Assembly: GCF_024124765.2 (NCBI RefSeq)
Contig: NZ_JAMXSR020000003.1
Coordinates: forward strand, 1-64,000
Length of the DNA stretch: 64,000 nt
Direction of reading: 5' to 3'
From: Sphingomonas sp. H160509
Lineage (GTDB): Bacteria; Pseudomonadota; Alphaproteobacteria; Sphingomonadales; Sphingomonadaceae
Part shown: piece after piece, positions 16,986 to 26,813 of the stretch
How positions within the stretch are numbered: the stretch's first letter is position 1
Layout: every line of letters begins with the position of its first letter
Notes under the pieces: generated by a model
The model's input: only the letters and a program-made list of their open reading frames with translations
What the model was told of the DNA's origin: nothing
Databases searched by the model: none
Position numbers and translations under genes: made by a program

Positions 16986-18089
16986 ATGAAGCTACTGTTT
17001 GATTGCCACACCTTTGATGTCGGCCCACAGGGAACCAGTACGTTCCTGGCGGGGTTGCTTAATGCGCTTCCGTGCACCGTGGAGCCCGACCGTGCGGACC
17101 TCGTTTGCGCCGCGCATGATCCGGCCAGCATCGCCCGCTTCGTCGACGTTCAGCATCAGTTTCGCGCGATGTCGGGCGGTTTCTTCGCACGCAATTTCGG
17201 CGCCATTCCGCGACTGACGAAGGAACCTGGCATCCATGCCGTCGTCAGCCAGTACGTCCGCCCTTTCCGATCGCATGTACCGACAGTTTCGATCATCCAT
17301 GACGTGTTATTTCTGGATTTCCCGACGTTGTTCGGGTGGCGCTACCGTATGGTCCGGCGGCTGCTGTTCGGCTGGGCCGCACGCCACAGCGACATCGTAA
17401 TTACCGTATCCGATTATTCGCGCAACCGGATCGCCCATCATTTCGGCATCGCAACCGATCGGATCGACGTTTTGCCGAATGCGGTCGAGGTGACCGGCCC
17501 GGCGCCTGCACGGCCCGCGCCCGACGCCACTACGCCGATCCGCCTTCTGTATGTCTCGCGCTTCGAGACGCGCAAGCGCCAGCATTGGTGCGTAGCAGCC
17601 GCCAATGCACTTGCCGCCAGTGGCCGCCCGGTCGAGCTGATCTTCGTCGGCGACGCTCGCGGTGCCTATGCCGACAGTGTGCGCGCCACGATCGCGACGG
17701 ATCTCGTACCCGGCACTGACATCAGAATCCTGAGCCATGTCTCGAACGCCGATCTCAACAGTTTGTTCGCCGGTACGGATCTGTTCCTGTTCCCGTCGGA
17801 ATGCGAAGGCTTCGGCATTCCCGTCATCGAGGCGGCCGCCCACGGCGTTCCCTGCGTCGTCGCGGCGAACACAGCTGTCGCCGAATTGAGGGGGCGCTAT
17901 GCCGGCGTGGCCTTCGAAGGACTAACATGCGCGGCGTTCGTCGGTGCGGTGGAGGATGCGGTAACGCGCCTTCCAGCCTTGCGGGAAGAGGCGGCCATCC
18001 GGATGCCTGAGACGCGGGCGGCCTATCGCTGGCCCGAAGTCGCCCGGTCCTTCATAGGCATTCTCAGGAAACGCGGTGTGCTGGCATGA
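16986..18089 (+). CDS. Glycosyltransferase, GT4 family
   Basis: A 367-residue GT-B enzyme that would add one sugar to the lipid-linked repeat unit on the cytoplasmic face. The N-terminal domain ends around HDVLFLDFPTLFG; the C-terminal nucleotide-sugar domain shows LYVSRFETRKR and the retaining E-x7-E motif ECEGFGIPVIEA. The gene is intact, starts 19 bases after the previous stop, and overlaps the next gene (ATGA). Donor and acceptor cannot be predicted. Confidence 0.88.
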   Translation: MKLLFDCHTFDVGPQGTSTFLAGLLNALPCTVEPDRADLVCAAHDPASIARFVDVQHQFRAMSGGFFARNFGAIPRLTKEPGIHAVVSQYVRPFRSHVPTVSIIHDVLFLDFPTLFGWRYRMVRRLLFGWAARHSDIVITVSDYSRNRIAHHFGIATDRIDVLPNAVEVTGPAPARPAPDATTPIRLLYVSRFETRKRQHWCVAAANALAASGRPVELIFVGDARGAYADSVRATIATDLVPGTDIRILSHVSNADLNSLFAGTDLFLFPSECEGFGIPVIEAAAHGVPCVVAANTAVAELRGRYAGVAFEGLTCAAFVGAVEDAVTRLPALREEAAIRMPETRAAYRWPEVARSFIGILRKRGVLA

Positions 18090-18933
18090 CGCTGTCCATC
18101 GTTACCGTCAGCCATTGCTCTGAACGTCACCTCAAACGGTATGTAGAAAGCTTCCTTGCGTCCGGATCGGGTCGTGGTGACGCGCGGATCGAATTCGTGG
18201 TGGTGGAAAATTCTGGCCAGCCCGAGACGAACGGGCTGCTCGATCCGCTGCGCAACGCCGGATTTCCCGTCGTCTTCGTTCAGGCGGAGAACCGCGGCTT
18301 CGGGGCGGGGTGCAATGCCGGCGCTGCACGTGCAAGCGGGGGAGACGTTGATTTTCGCCAATCCTGACCTTGCTTTCGTCGATCCGCTCGATGCCATCGA
18401 TCGCCAGGCCGATGCGCGAACCTGGGGCACGGTGATGCAGCAGGACGGCACCGGCGGATCTTATGCGTTCGACGTACTTCCCGAACACAAGACTGTGTGG
18501 GGGCGAGTTGCGACGCCGCTATCGTTCCTTTGGCCCGGCAAATGCCGTATGGTGCGATCGGCTCTATCCAGTAGGTTCGTTCTTCGTGGTCGCCAAGGGC
18601 CTGTTCGACGCGGCGGGCGGCTTCGACGAACGCTTCTTCATGTATCACGAAGAAGCCGAGCTGTCGCGTCGCCTGCATCGCATCGCGGGTACGCCGACGC
18701 TATTCGAGGGCATCCACGTCCTGCATGAGGCATTCGGTTCGGAAACCAGCCGCGATTCCACCTTGCGCGAAGAAACCCGCGGGCTGCTAACCTATGCCCA
18801 GATCACCGGCCAACGTGGCATTCTCGTTACCCGCGCACTTACCCAGTTGCTGCTGTCGCCGATCTCCGCCGGGGCACGCCGACGGGTGGTCCTGCTGATC
18901 GACGAGTTGCGGGCAGCGCGACGCGCAGAGTAA
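18086..18933 (+). CDS. Glycosyltransferase, GT2 family (rhamnosyltransferase-like), two frameshifts
   Basis: A GT-A fold transferase of about 282 residues. The N-terminus MTLSIVTVSHCSERHLKRYV, the motif VQAENRGFGAGCNAGA, FANPDLAF (the DxD region) and the C-terminal FDERFFMYHEEAELSRRLH fit the branch that contains many rhamnosyltransferases. Single extra G bases in the runs at 18338-18342 and 18499-18503 split it into three frames. Start ATGA overlaps the preceding gene. With rmlCBDA in the same locus, rhamnose is a reasonable donor, though unproven. Confidence 0.85.
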
Positions 18934-18938
18934 ACTAT

Positions 18939-20235
18939 ATGATGGATAACAAACCGCGCCGCACGATCCTTGTGCTGGCCTACAGCATCTCGCCCGTTCG
19001 CGGGTCCGAATATGCGGTGGGCTGGAACTACGTGCGCCATATGTCACGCGATCATGATCTGGTGGTCCTGTACGGGCTGGCAGGAAACCACATGGGCGAT
19101 GTGGAGGGAAATGGCTGCGGTTCCCGCCGATGCCTTTGGCGGCCGTGTTACCTTTGTCCCGGTCATGCCCGACCGGCGCGCGCGTATCGCCAACCATCTC
19201 AATCGCACTGGGCACGTCCCCTTCAGCTTCTACGTGGCCTATCGCTACTGGCATCTCGGCGTGCTCGCCGCGGCGCGACGAATCATCACCGAACGCCAAA
19301 TCGACGTCGTCCATTACCTGTGCCCGATCGGCTTTCGCGAGCCAGGCTACCTCTGGAAACTCGGCAAACCTTATATCTGGGGCCCGATCGGGGGCATCGC
19401 GGCTCGGCCCGTAATCGCCTTCGGTGATCTTGGCCTCGGCGAGCGCCTTCGCACCATCGTGCGCAACGCGGTGAACGAAGTTCAATTCCGCGCCCCGCGT
19501 GTCCGCAAAGGCATTCTCAAGGCCGACGTGCTACTAGCAGCCACAAGCGAGAACGCCCAAGCGATCGAGCGCATCTATGGTCGCAAGGCCATCGTCGTGC
19601 CGGAAAACGCCATCGACTCCGCCCCTATGATCAACCGGGCCCTGCCTGATCCGAAGGCAGTATCGCACGAGCCGCTGCGCCTAGTGTGGATCGGCACACT
19701 GGAAACGCGCAAGGCAATCACTATTCTGCTCCGGGCACTCGCGCGCCTCAACGCACCCACACGCTGGACGCTCGACGTCATCGGCGACGGCCCGCTTATG
19801 ACGCGTTCGCGGGAAGAGGCAGCGGCACTCGGTGTCGATAGTTCGATCCGTTGGCACGGCAAGGTCCCGCGGGACAAGGCGGTGGCACTGCTGGGCCACG
19901 CTCATTTACACGTGCTCACCAGCCTTGCCGAAGCGAACACCACCGTGTTGTGGGAGGCCATGGGCGCCAGCGTGCCGACGATGGCGATCGATCATTGCGG
20001 AATGCATGACAGCATCTGCGATGCGTGCGGCATCCGGATCCCGCTGGAAGGCATCGAGGCGATGAGCGCATTGTTCGCCAGCGCGATCGGCCGGCTGATC
20101 GACGATCGCGCCGCCCTCACGCGTCTGTCAGACGGTGCGCGCCTCTGCGCGATCGACCACGGCTGGGAACGCCGTACCGTCTTCTGGCGCGACATTTACG
20201 ATCGCGCGATCGCCGTCCATGGAACATCGCGATGA
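18939..20235 (+). CDS. Glycosyltransferase, GT4 family, frameshifted
   Basis: A GT-B enzyme of about 432 residues. The start reads RRTILVLAYSISPVRGSEYA; after one extra G at 19106-19108 the frame continues with VPADAFGGRVTFVPVMPDR. The nucleotide-binding domain shows LVWIGTLETRKAITILLRAL, DVIGDGPL and the E-x7-E type motif EANTTVLWEAMG. The sequence IWGPIGG before the inter-domain linker is common in this GT4 branch. It overlaps the acyltransferase start (ATGA). Confidence 0.86.
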
Positions 20236-20870
20236 CCACGCACCAAAAGATGCCGATCGGCTATTATGCCGGCATCGCGATCATGCTGCTGCGGGGCGTG
20301 ATCTATTTCCTGCTGCGTCTGCGGCTGCCGCGCCGCGTGGTCATGGATCGCGGCGCGCGCATCCGCGGCATCGGCAACATTGAATTCCGCGGCTGGACGA
20401 AGATCGGCGCCAACGCTCTGCTCGATGCGCGCTATTGCGACCGCGTAGTGCTTGGCCCGCGTTTTTCGCTGGGTGATCATTCAGTGATGCGCTGCTCGGG
20501 CTCCCCGCTGTTCATCTGCCCTGGCGTGACGATCGGCACCGACGTAAGCTTTGGCCCTTTCTGCAACATCGGCGGCGGTTTTGGGCTTGTCATCGGCGAT
20601 GAAAACATCTTCGGCCCCTATGTGTCGATCCACCCCGAAACCCATGTCGTCGCCGATCTCGATCGACCGATCCGTCAGCAGGGTGTCGCCGGCAAGGGAA
20701 TTGCTATCGGCGCCGACAATTGGTTCGGCGCCAAGGCGACCGTACTTGACGGCAGCGTCATCGGCGCCAGCAACATTGTGGCGGCCGGTGCCGTGGTGAC
20801 GCCCGGTGACCATGGCTCGCTACGCATTCTGGGCGGGATGCCCGTACGCCAGTTGGGAAAGCGCAGCTGA
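20232..20870 (+). CDS. Hexapeptide-repeat acyltransferase (WcaF/WbbJ-like)
   Basis: A 212-residue acyltransferase, probably adding acetyl or another acyl group to a sugar of the repeat unit. After an N-terminal hydrophobic segment (IAIMLLRGVIYFLLRL) the left-handed beta-helix runs through DRVVLGPRFSLGDHS, ICPGVTIGTDVSFGPFCNI and IGASNIVAAGAVVTPGDHG, with HPETHV carrying a likely catalytic histidine. Intact. Start and stop overlap both neighbours (ATGA, TGATG). Confidence 0.85.
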   Translation: MTTHQKMPIGYYAGIAIMLLRGVIYFLLRLRLPRRVVMDRGARIRGIGNIEFRGWTKIGANALLDARYCDRVVLGPRFSLGDHSVMRCSGSPLFICPGVTIGTDVSFGPFCNIGGGFGLVIGDENIFGPYVSIHPETHVVADLDRPIRQQGVAGKGIAIGADNWFGAKATVLDGSVIGASNIVAAGAVVTPGDHGSLRILGGMPVRQLGKRS

Positions 20871-22157
20871 TGGCGACGCACTATCTACCGCAATCGCCGT
20901 TCGACAGGGCTGCGATCGGCCTTGGCCCCACCACGATCTTTCTGCTCGTCCTCGCGATTACCTGGGTGTTGCCAGCGGGACCGCTGACAGCCTTGTTCGG
21001 CGCTCTTCTAGTTGTATTCCTGCTGGTGTCGCCGGGCGTGGCGAATGGTGCGGCACTGCGTCTCGCGCTACCGTTTGCAGTCATGCTTGTCTGGGGCATC
21101 GCGATGTCGCAGGGCAACGATACCTACATCATCGGTAAGGACGCCTGGTATGCCGGCAAGCTGTGCCTGTGCCTGATGCTTGGCTTTTTAATAGGCATCC
21201 GCACGGTGGATGATCGTCCCGCCATGGATGGCCTGATTTCGCTGGCCGGCATCATGGCGGTGGTCACGATCGCATTGTGGCTTCGTAGCGGAGCCACTCT
21301 GGGCGAGCTCGATTCCGAGGATGCCACCCGTCTCCCTCTGGTCGCGACGGTTGCCGTAGTCCCGCTGCTCGATCGGCTGCGATCGCAGACCGGCGTCGCG
21401 CGCGGCCAGGCAATCGTACTCCTGGCGCTAATTGTGCTCGCAGTTTTGGCCAGCAATTCGCGGATCACAATCATCACTTTGGGCGTGATGTTTCTGGCTT
21501 GGGCCGGGCTGTTTTCGCGTACGCGAAGGGCACTCATCGGTGGTGCCGTCGTGCTCGCCATCCTCGCTCTGCTCTGGCAATTCCTGCCCGAATACAATGG
21601 CGGCGAGCTTACCGTCGCGATCAAGCTGCGCCGCTCGTTGGACGAGATGCTGCTGACCGACAGCGTCGATCCGACCGAAATGATCCTCAACTGGCGCGGG
21701 TTCGAGGCCTATAACGCCCAGCTGATGATCGATCAGGCCACGATCCTACGCAAGATCTTCGGGTATGGCCTTGGTGCGACGATCGACCTTGGCCAGGAAA
21801 TTCCCTTCGAGGATGGGCCGATTCGATTCCCTGCCAATCCTCCACAACGGCTTTTACTATCTGATGATCAAATACGGCATGATCGGTGCGCTGGTCTATG
21901 TCGTCACCGTCGTCAGGTTCGGGCTGCTGGGCAAGTCCTCTTACGATAATATGGCAGCGGGAGACCGCATGTTGCGTGGGACGATTATCTCCATTCTGCT
22001 TGCGACCGCCGTCATCACGGGGCTGTACAACAAGACCGAACTCAATGGGCTGACGCTGATGGTTGCGTGGCTAGTCGGCGTTGCGCAACGTCGGCTCTAC
22101 GAAGAGAACGCCTTGTTTCTCGCCCTACCCGACGCCCGTGGAAAGGATCGGGCATGA
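20870..22157 (+). CDS. Wzy-like polysaccharide polymerase, frameshifted
   Basis: A multi-pass membrane protein of about 428 residues with roughly ten helices, matching O-antigen polymerase architecture. The large periplasmic loop before the C-terminal helices contains GYGLGATIDLGQEIPFEDG and, after one extra T at 21837-21838, SLPILHNGFYYLMIKYG. The H-N-G-F-Y/L-x-x-x-x-K-x-G pattern is typical of Wzy/WaaL-type proteins. It would polymerise flipped repeat units in the periplasm. It sits in the middle of the glycosyltransferase operon with overlapping start and stop codons. Confidence 0.8.
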
Positions 22158-23280
22158 CGAAGCTGCAACCCGGCCGGATCGCCGCCTCGATCGTCGGCTG
22201 CGTGGGCCTGCCGGCGCGCTATGGCGGCTTCGAGACGCTTGCTGCCAATCTGGTGGCATATCGCGACACGCATGATCTGCCGTGCGACCTTACCATCTAT
22301 TGCAGTGGGAAGACCTATCGCGAGCAGCCGGATCACTATGGTGGCGCACGGCTGCGCTACGTTCCGCTCGACGCAAACGGTGTATCCAGTATCCTGTACG
22401 ATGCCCTGTCGATTCTCGACGCGGTCCGCCGGCGCGAACAGGTGATTTTGGTGCTCGGCGTATCCGGAGCGATCATCCTGCCGCTCGTCCGCCTGATTTC
22501 GCGGGCGCGTCTGATCGTCAATATCGATGGGCTCGAATGGAAGCGGCCCAAATGGTCGCGGGCCGCGGCGCGCTTCCTGCGCTTTTCCGAATGGCTGGCG
22601 GTGCGCACGGCGCACGTCGTAGTCGCCGACAATCGCGGCATCGTCGATCATGTCCGCACGACCTATGGGCGCGAGGCGGCGGAGATTCCTTATGGCGGCG
22701 ACCATGCCGTGGCGCTGCTCACCGACGATAACGCATCAGGTACTACCGCCGCGGAGAACAAGTCTGCCCCCTATGCGCTGATGCTCTGCCGGATCGAGCC
22801 CGAGAACCATATCCACATGATCCTCGAGGCGTTCGATCGCAGCGGCACGGTCGATCTAGTGGCCGTCGGCAATTGGGTCGGATCCAATTACGGCCGCGCG
22901 CTGCGCGACCGGTACCTTGGGCATCCGAGCATCCGGATCACCGATCCGGTGTTCGACCGAGACGCTCTTTCCGATCTACGCGCCGGAGCGGCGCTCTACG
23001 TTCATGGTCATTCTGCCGGGGGACCAATCCCGCATTGGTGGAGATGATGCATTTCGGAACGCCGGTCGCCGCCTTCGACTGCACGTACAATCGCTACACC
23101 ACGCAGGATTTCGCCACCTATTTCGCCACGGCCGACCAGCTAGCGACGATCCTCGAAGGTTTCGATTCGGTCGATTATACGCAGCAGGGCGCGCGGATGC
23201 GCGAGATCGCGCGTCGGTGCTACACTTGGGACACGGTGGGCCGGCAATATTATACGGCAATGGGCGTCGCCGCGGTGTAA
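22154..23280 (+). CDS. Glycosyltransferase with DUF1972 N-terminal domain, frameshifted
   Basis: GT-B enzyme related to the DUF1972 rhamnosyl- and glucosyltransferases. The N-terminus has the diagnostic VGCVGLPARYGGFETLA; the C-terminal domain shows YALMLCRIEPENHIHMILEA and, after restoring one G in the run 23018-23022, HSAGGTNPALVEMM. The joined product is about 375 residues, normal for the family. Start overlaps the polymerase stop (ATGA). DUF1972 enzymes often transfer rhamnose in streptococcal and enteric polysaccharides, which fits the rml genes here, but the specificity is not proven. Confidence 0.86.
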
Positions 23281-23316
23281 CTCAACGCCTGCTGACGATG
23301 CAGGAGAGATAGGTTG

Positions 23317-23817
23317 ATGAGTATTAAGCTCCACATCTGGCGACTGGCTATGAACGTCACATCGTGGTCGATCTGGACGTCGCGGCTGCGCGTCGCGATG
23401 CTGCGTCGCCTGAGCATCGAGATCGGCAACGGCACGGTGATTGCGCAGGGTGTCTTCATCGGCTCGCCGTTGGTGCGAATTGGTGCCGGCGCGATGATCG
23501 GGATGCATTGTTTCCTGGACGGATCTGCCCCGATCGAGATCGGCGACGAAGTGACGGTTGGGCCGTTCTGCCATGTCATCACTGGCACGCACGAAATCCT
23601 GCCCGGCCGCAACCGGCGGGGAACCGGTGCCACCATCCCCAAGCCCGTTCGCATCGGCTTCGGCAGCTGGCTTGGCGCTGGCGCATCACTGATCTGCGCA
23701 AGCGTGGGGGAAAGTTCCGTCGTCGGCGCCGGCACGGCCGTCGACCGGGACGTAGGCCCTAACGAACTGGTCAAGGGACCAAGGGTCGTGGACCGACGCG
23801 CGCTGCCCGTCGTCTAG
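23317..23817 (+). CDS. Hexapeptide-repeat acyltransferase
   Basis: A 166-residue LbH-fold transferase. Repeats run from IEIGNGTVIAQGVFIGSP through IGAGAMIGMHCFLDG and IEIGDEVTVGPFCHVI to SVGESSVVGAGTAV, with HVITGTHEI supplying the likely catalytic histidine. Preceded by GGAGAG; TTG 23314 is an alternative start one codon earlier. It is the last gene of the plus-strand operon and converges on the beta-helix gene 19 bases away, with no clear terminator between. It is the second acyltransferase of the locus, so the polymer may carry two substituents. Confidence 0.82.
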   Translation: MSIKLHIWRLAMNVTSWSIWTSRLRVAMLRRLSIEIGNGTVIAQGVFIGSPLVRIGAGAMIGMHCFLDGSAPIEIGDEVTVGPFCHVITGTHEILPGRNRRGTGATIPKPVRIGFGSWLGAGASLICASVGESSVVGAGTAVDRDVGPNELVKGPRVVDRRALPVV

Positions 23818-23836
23818 TGCGCAACCTTGCGGGACA

Positions 23837-25279
23837 TCAGGTAACGAACCACCGGTCAACGTCGCCCTGATACGTCATGTCAATCCGCGCCTCGGCTGAC
23901 AGTGCGGACGGCAATCGCGAGAAGCGCGGGCCGGCCGGCCACCTCACCTCGGTGATGGCATGTGAAGTCGCGATTACCAGCCGCCAGCCATCGCGCGGCT
24001 TGAGCGTGGTGGGGAAGGCGATCGTGAGCACTGGCAAGACCCGCGCTGCATCGATGATGACCGTTCGTGTCGTGGCCGCGATACGGATTGTCTCGTCATT
24101 GCCCGGCGCGAAGCGCTGGACGACCGTTGTGGAAGGGTGCGTTGCCTGTGTCGTAAAGTCGCTTACATCCCCGACGAAAGTGACATTACGTAGGTCGTGA
24201 TCGGGATCGGCACCGTCAAACGTCGCCTCGATCTTGTTCGCTGCCAGGCTACGCCCCCCAATCACCGTAAACGGAAAATTGGACGTCGGGGCGAAGGGAT
24301 GCGCCGGCGCGCCCGCACCGATGATCTGCGGATTGATGAAGACGCTGCGCTGGAATGCCCCGAAAGCATAGCGTAGCTTACCGCGATCGCCCGCCGGCAT
24401 GTTGACAGTGGCCGCGATGAAGCTGTTGCCGAACCCGCGATCGGAGATCGCCGTTTCGCCCGCACCGCGGTCTGCAGAGATCGCTTCGATATGCGCTTGA
24501 ATCTGGTTCATCTGGCCGCGGAAGACGACGCAGTTTTCCGAAACGACGCGGATCATCGAATTGTTAGATAAATCGTCCAGTGCCCAACTACGGGTCCGGG
24601 TCAGGAATAGATGATAGCGATTGTATGTACCGCCGTTCACCAGCACGGCAGTGCCACTGCTACCTTCGCTAACGACGTCGATCTCGCATTCGAAGACGTT
24701 GTTATTGTCGATCGCCTGCACTTCGAGGGCGCGGAACGAATTCCGCGCAAAGAAGGAGAAGCGAGAACGCCAGATAGCGTAGCCGCGCCGCGCTTCCAGC
24801 AGCACCGTTACGGCGCGTGCGGCAGGATGTCCGACGAACGTGATTCCCGACAGGCGGATGTCGGCAAGCTGGCCGCTGCGTTCATCCGATACGCAGTGAA
24901 CGGCAGGCTGATCCGGCAGCGCCTGGTGGATAACTGCGCCGGGGTGCCCCGTCAGGCTGCACCCGTTGGGTAAGCGGAGCGCATGAACGGCATAATGCCC
25001 CGCTCCGATCTCGACCGGGCAACCGGTGGCGAGTGCACGCTCAAACGCTGCCGTACAATCCCGCGGCGTATCTGTGACGGCTGCGGCCCGCTGCGCCTCA
25101 TCGAGGAATTCATCGAGGTACACAATGCGCCGCGGTGTTGACGCACCTGCTCCGTCTCCAGCCACTTTCCCAGTCGTGGGCCTGGCGATCGCCTGCGCCG
25201 CAGCGAGAGAGGCAGCCGTGCCCGCTAGGCTATGGAGCATGGCGCGGCGTGACGCGGCGGGGCCTTCCAGCTTGCTCAT
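23837..25279 (-). CDS. Tat-exported right-handed beta-helix protein (pectate-lyase-like), polymer-modifying enzyme candidate
   Basis: A 480-residue protein. The N-terminus has a twin-arginine-type signal (ASRRAMLHSLAGTAA, cleavage near AQAIA). The body has parallel beta-helix features of the pectate lyase superfamily: IEIGAGHYAVHALRLPNGCSL at the start, then asparagine ladders such as VQAIDNNNVFECEIDVV. The C-terminus is beta-rich (DMTYQGDVDRWFVT), like tail-spike-type lyases. Start 25279 overlaps the Wzx stop (ATGA); a longer frame to 25435 runs back into wzx. Coupling to the flippase suggests it trims, epimerises or remodels the polymer in the periplasm. No catalytic residues can be named. 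Confidence 0.68.
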   Translation of the reverse strand: MSKLEGPAASRRAMLHSLAGTAASLAAAQAIARPTTGKVAGDGAGASTPRRIVYLDEFLDEAQRAAAVTDTPRDCTAAFERALATGCPVEIGAGHYAVHALRLPNGCSLTGHPGAVIHQALPDQPAVHCVSDERSGQLADIRLSGITFVGHPAARAVTVLLEARRGYAIWRSRFSFFARNSFRALEVQAIDNNNVFECEIDVVSEGSSGTAVLVNGGTYNRYHLFLTRTRSWALDDLSNNSMIRVVSENCVVFRGQMNQIQAHIEAISADRGAGETAISDRGFGNSFIAATVNMPAGDRGKLRYAFGAFQRSVFINPQIIGAGAPAHPFAPTSNFPFTVIGGRSLAANKIEATFDGADPDHDLRNVTFVGDVSDFTTQATHPSTTVVQRFAPGNDETIRIAATTRTVIIDAARVLPVLTIAFPTTLKPRDGWRLVIATSHAITEVRWPAGPRFSRLPSALSAEARIDMTYQGDVDRWFVT

Positions 25280-26747
25280 GATGCAGTCCGAGGCCGGCCC
25301 GCACCCATGCGCGCGTGCACCCAGGTGGCGATCGTCAGCAATGACACCCCCGCCACCGCGCGCCGCGCTATCAGCGTGTCGATCACCGCCCATCCAATAA
25401 GCAGCAGCGCGACGGCCGATGCCTTCATGGGCCATCCGCCCGGCAACAGAACCGCTATCGCCAGCCCCGCCATCATCACCAGAGGCTGCAGCAGCACATT
25501 CAGAAACAGGATGCGGCGAAGTTTAGTCATCCAAAGAAGGATGATCGTATCGGCCATCAGCCGCGCACTCCACGCCAGCGCCGCGCCGATGATGCCGAAA
25601 TGCAGTGCGGCCAGATACATGACGACCAAAAATACCGGCGTTTCCCACAAATGAATCTTGGCAACCCGTTTCGGGGTGCCGCTCGCCTGCATCAGCACCA
25701 GCGGAATGTAGGCAATGCAATTGGCGTAGATGCCGAGCATCATGATGCGCGCGACAGGCACGACCGACGCGGCAGCTTCGGCGCCGATCCACAACACGCA
25801 CAAGGGATCAATCAGCACCATGCCCGCCGTCAGCACCGGAATCAGCAGCAGCGCCATGATGCGGGCGCTCGCAGTCAGCGTCTTGGCGCCGCCCGCCGGA
25901 TCGGCGGACACCTGTGGATACAACGTGCGCGCGATCGCTTGCGGTAGCACCCGAGCGCGCGTCACGACATTGTAGGAGATGGTGTACCAAGCGGCAGACG
26001 GTCCTCCGAGCATCGCCGCGATAACAAGCCGGTCGGCCGTATCCAGTATCAGACCGATCCCCGAGCTGAGCGCGACCCACCCGCCGAATGACATCAACGT
26101 CGTGACGATCGGCCGCTCGAAGCAGGGGCGAGTCAGTTCCAGCTTGCGCACGCACACGAATAGCAGGCCGGTCGCCGAGAACGCGCGCCCCAGCACGGTT
26201 CCCGCGATCGCAACAGTCAACGTCGGCTTAACTACCAAAATGGCAAGCAACGGCAGCGCCTGCCCTATCACAGTACCAAGTACCTGATTGGCATTGGCAA
26301 TACCAAATAGGCGGCGTGCATCAAGTGCCCCCACGAGGATGGGATAGACGAGCGATACCGGCAACATCAGCAGCAGCCACGGCAACGCGCGAAACAGTTC
26401 GTCACGGATCGCGCCCGGCGCGAAGGCGCCCAGCGCCTGGGACGCCAGCAGCGCCACGATCAGCACAACCGAAACCGCCACGCCGATCACCGCATTGACG
26501 ATTAACGCGGTCCAAAAAACCTTGGACGCTGCTTCGCTTTCCTGGCGGTCGGGCTGCGATAGGAAATTCACCAATGCCGGTCCCATTCCGAAATCCAAGA
26601 CCGAGAAATAGCCGAAGAACACCCAGATCGTCGCCAAAATGCCGTAACGCTCCGCGCCGAAATAGCGGAGGAACAACGGGATCGTGATCAGCATGGTTAA
26701 CGCCACGGCAACCATACCGATCATGTTCCAGAAAACCCCCGGATCAT
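25276..26747 (-). CDS. wzx: Wzx-like polysaccharide flippase, frameshifted near the start
   Basis: Flips the lipid-linked repeat unit across the inner membrane. About 490 residues with 12-14 hydrophobic helices spread over its length, the layout of the polysaccharide transporter (MOP) superfamily. Recognisable segments include IPLFLRYFGAERYGILATIW, FGMGPALVNFLSQ and YTISYNVVTRARVLPQAIAR. The open frame starts at ATG 26724, but restoring one base in the C run 26736-26740 extends it to ATG 26747 and gives MIRGVFWNM, the usual start of this family. It lies between Wzc and the beta-helix gene. Confidence 0.88.
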
Positions 26748-26813
26748 CGTGCGCAAACGCGCGGGCTCGGGGATCGACCGCCCGTCTGCCTTCGGCCTAC
26801 CACTCCTGTCACG

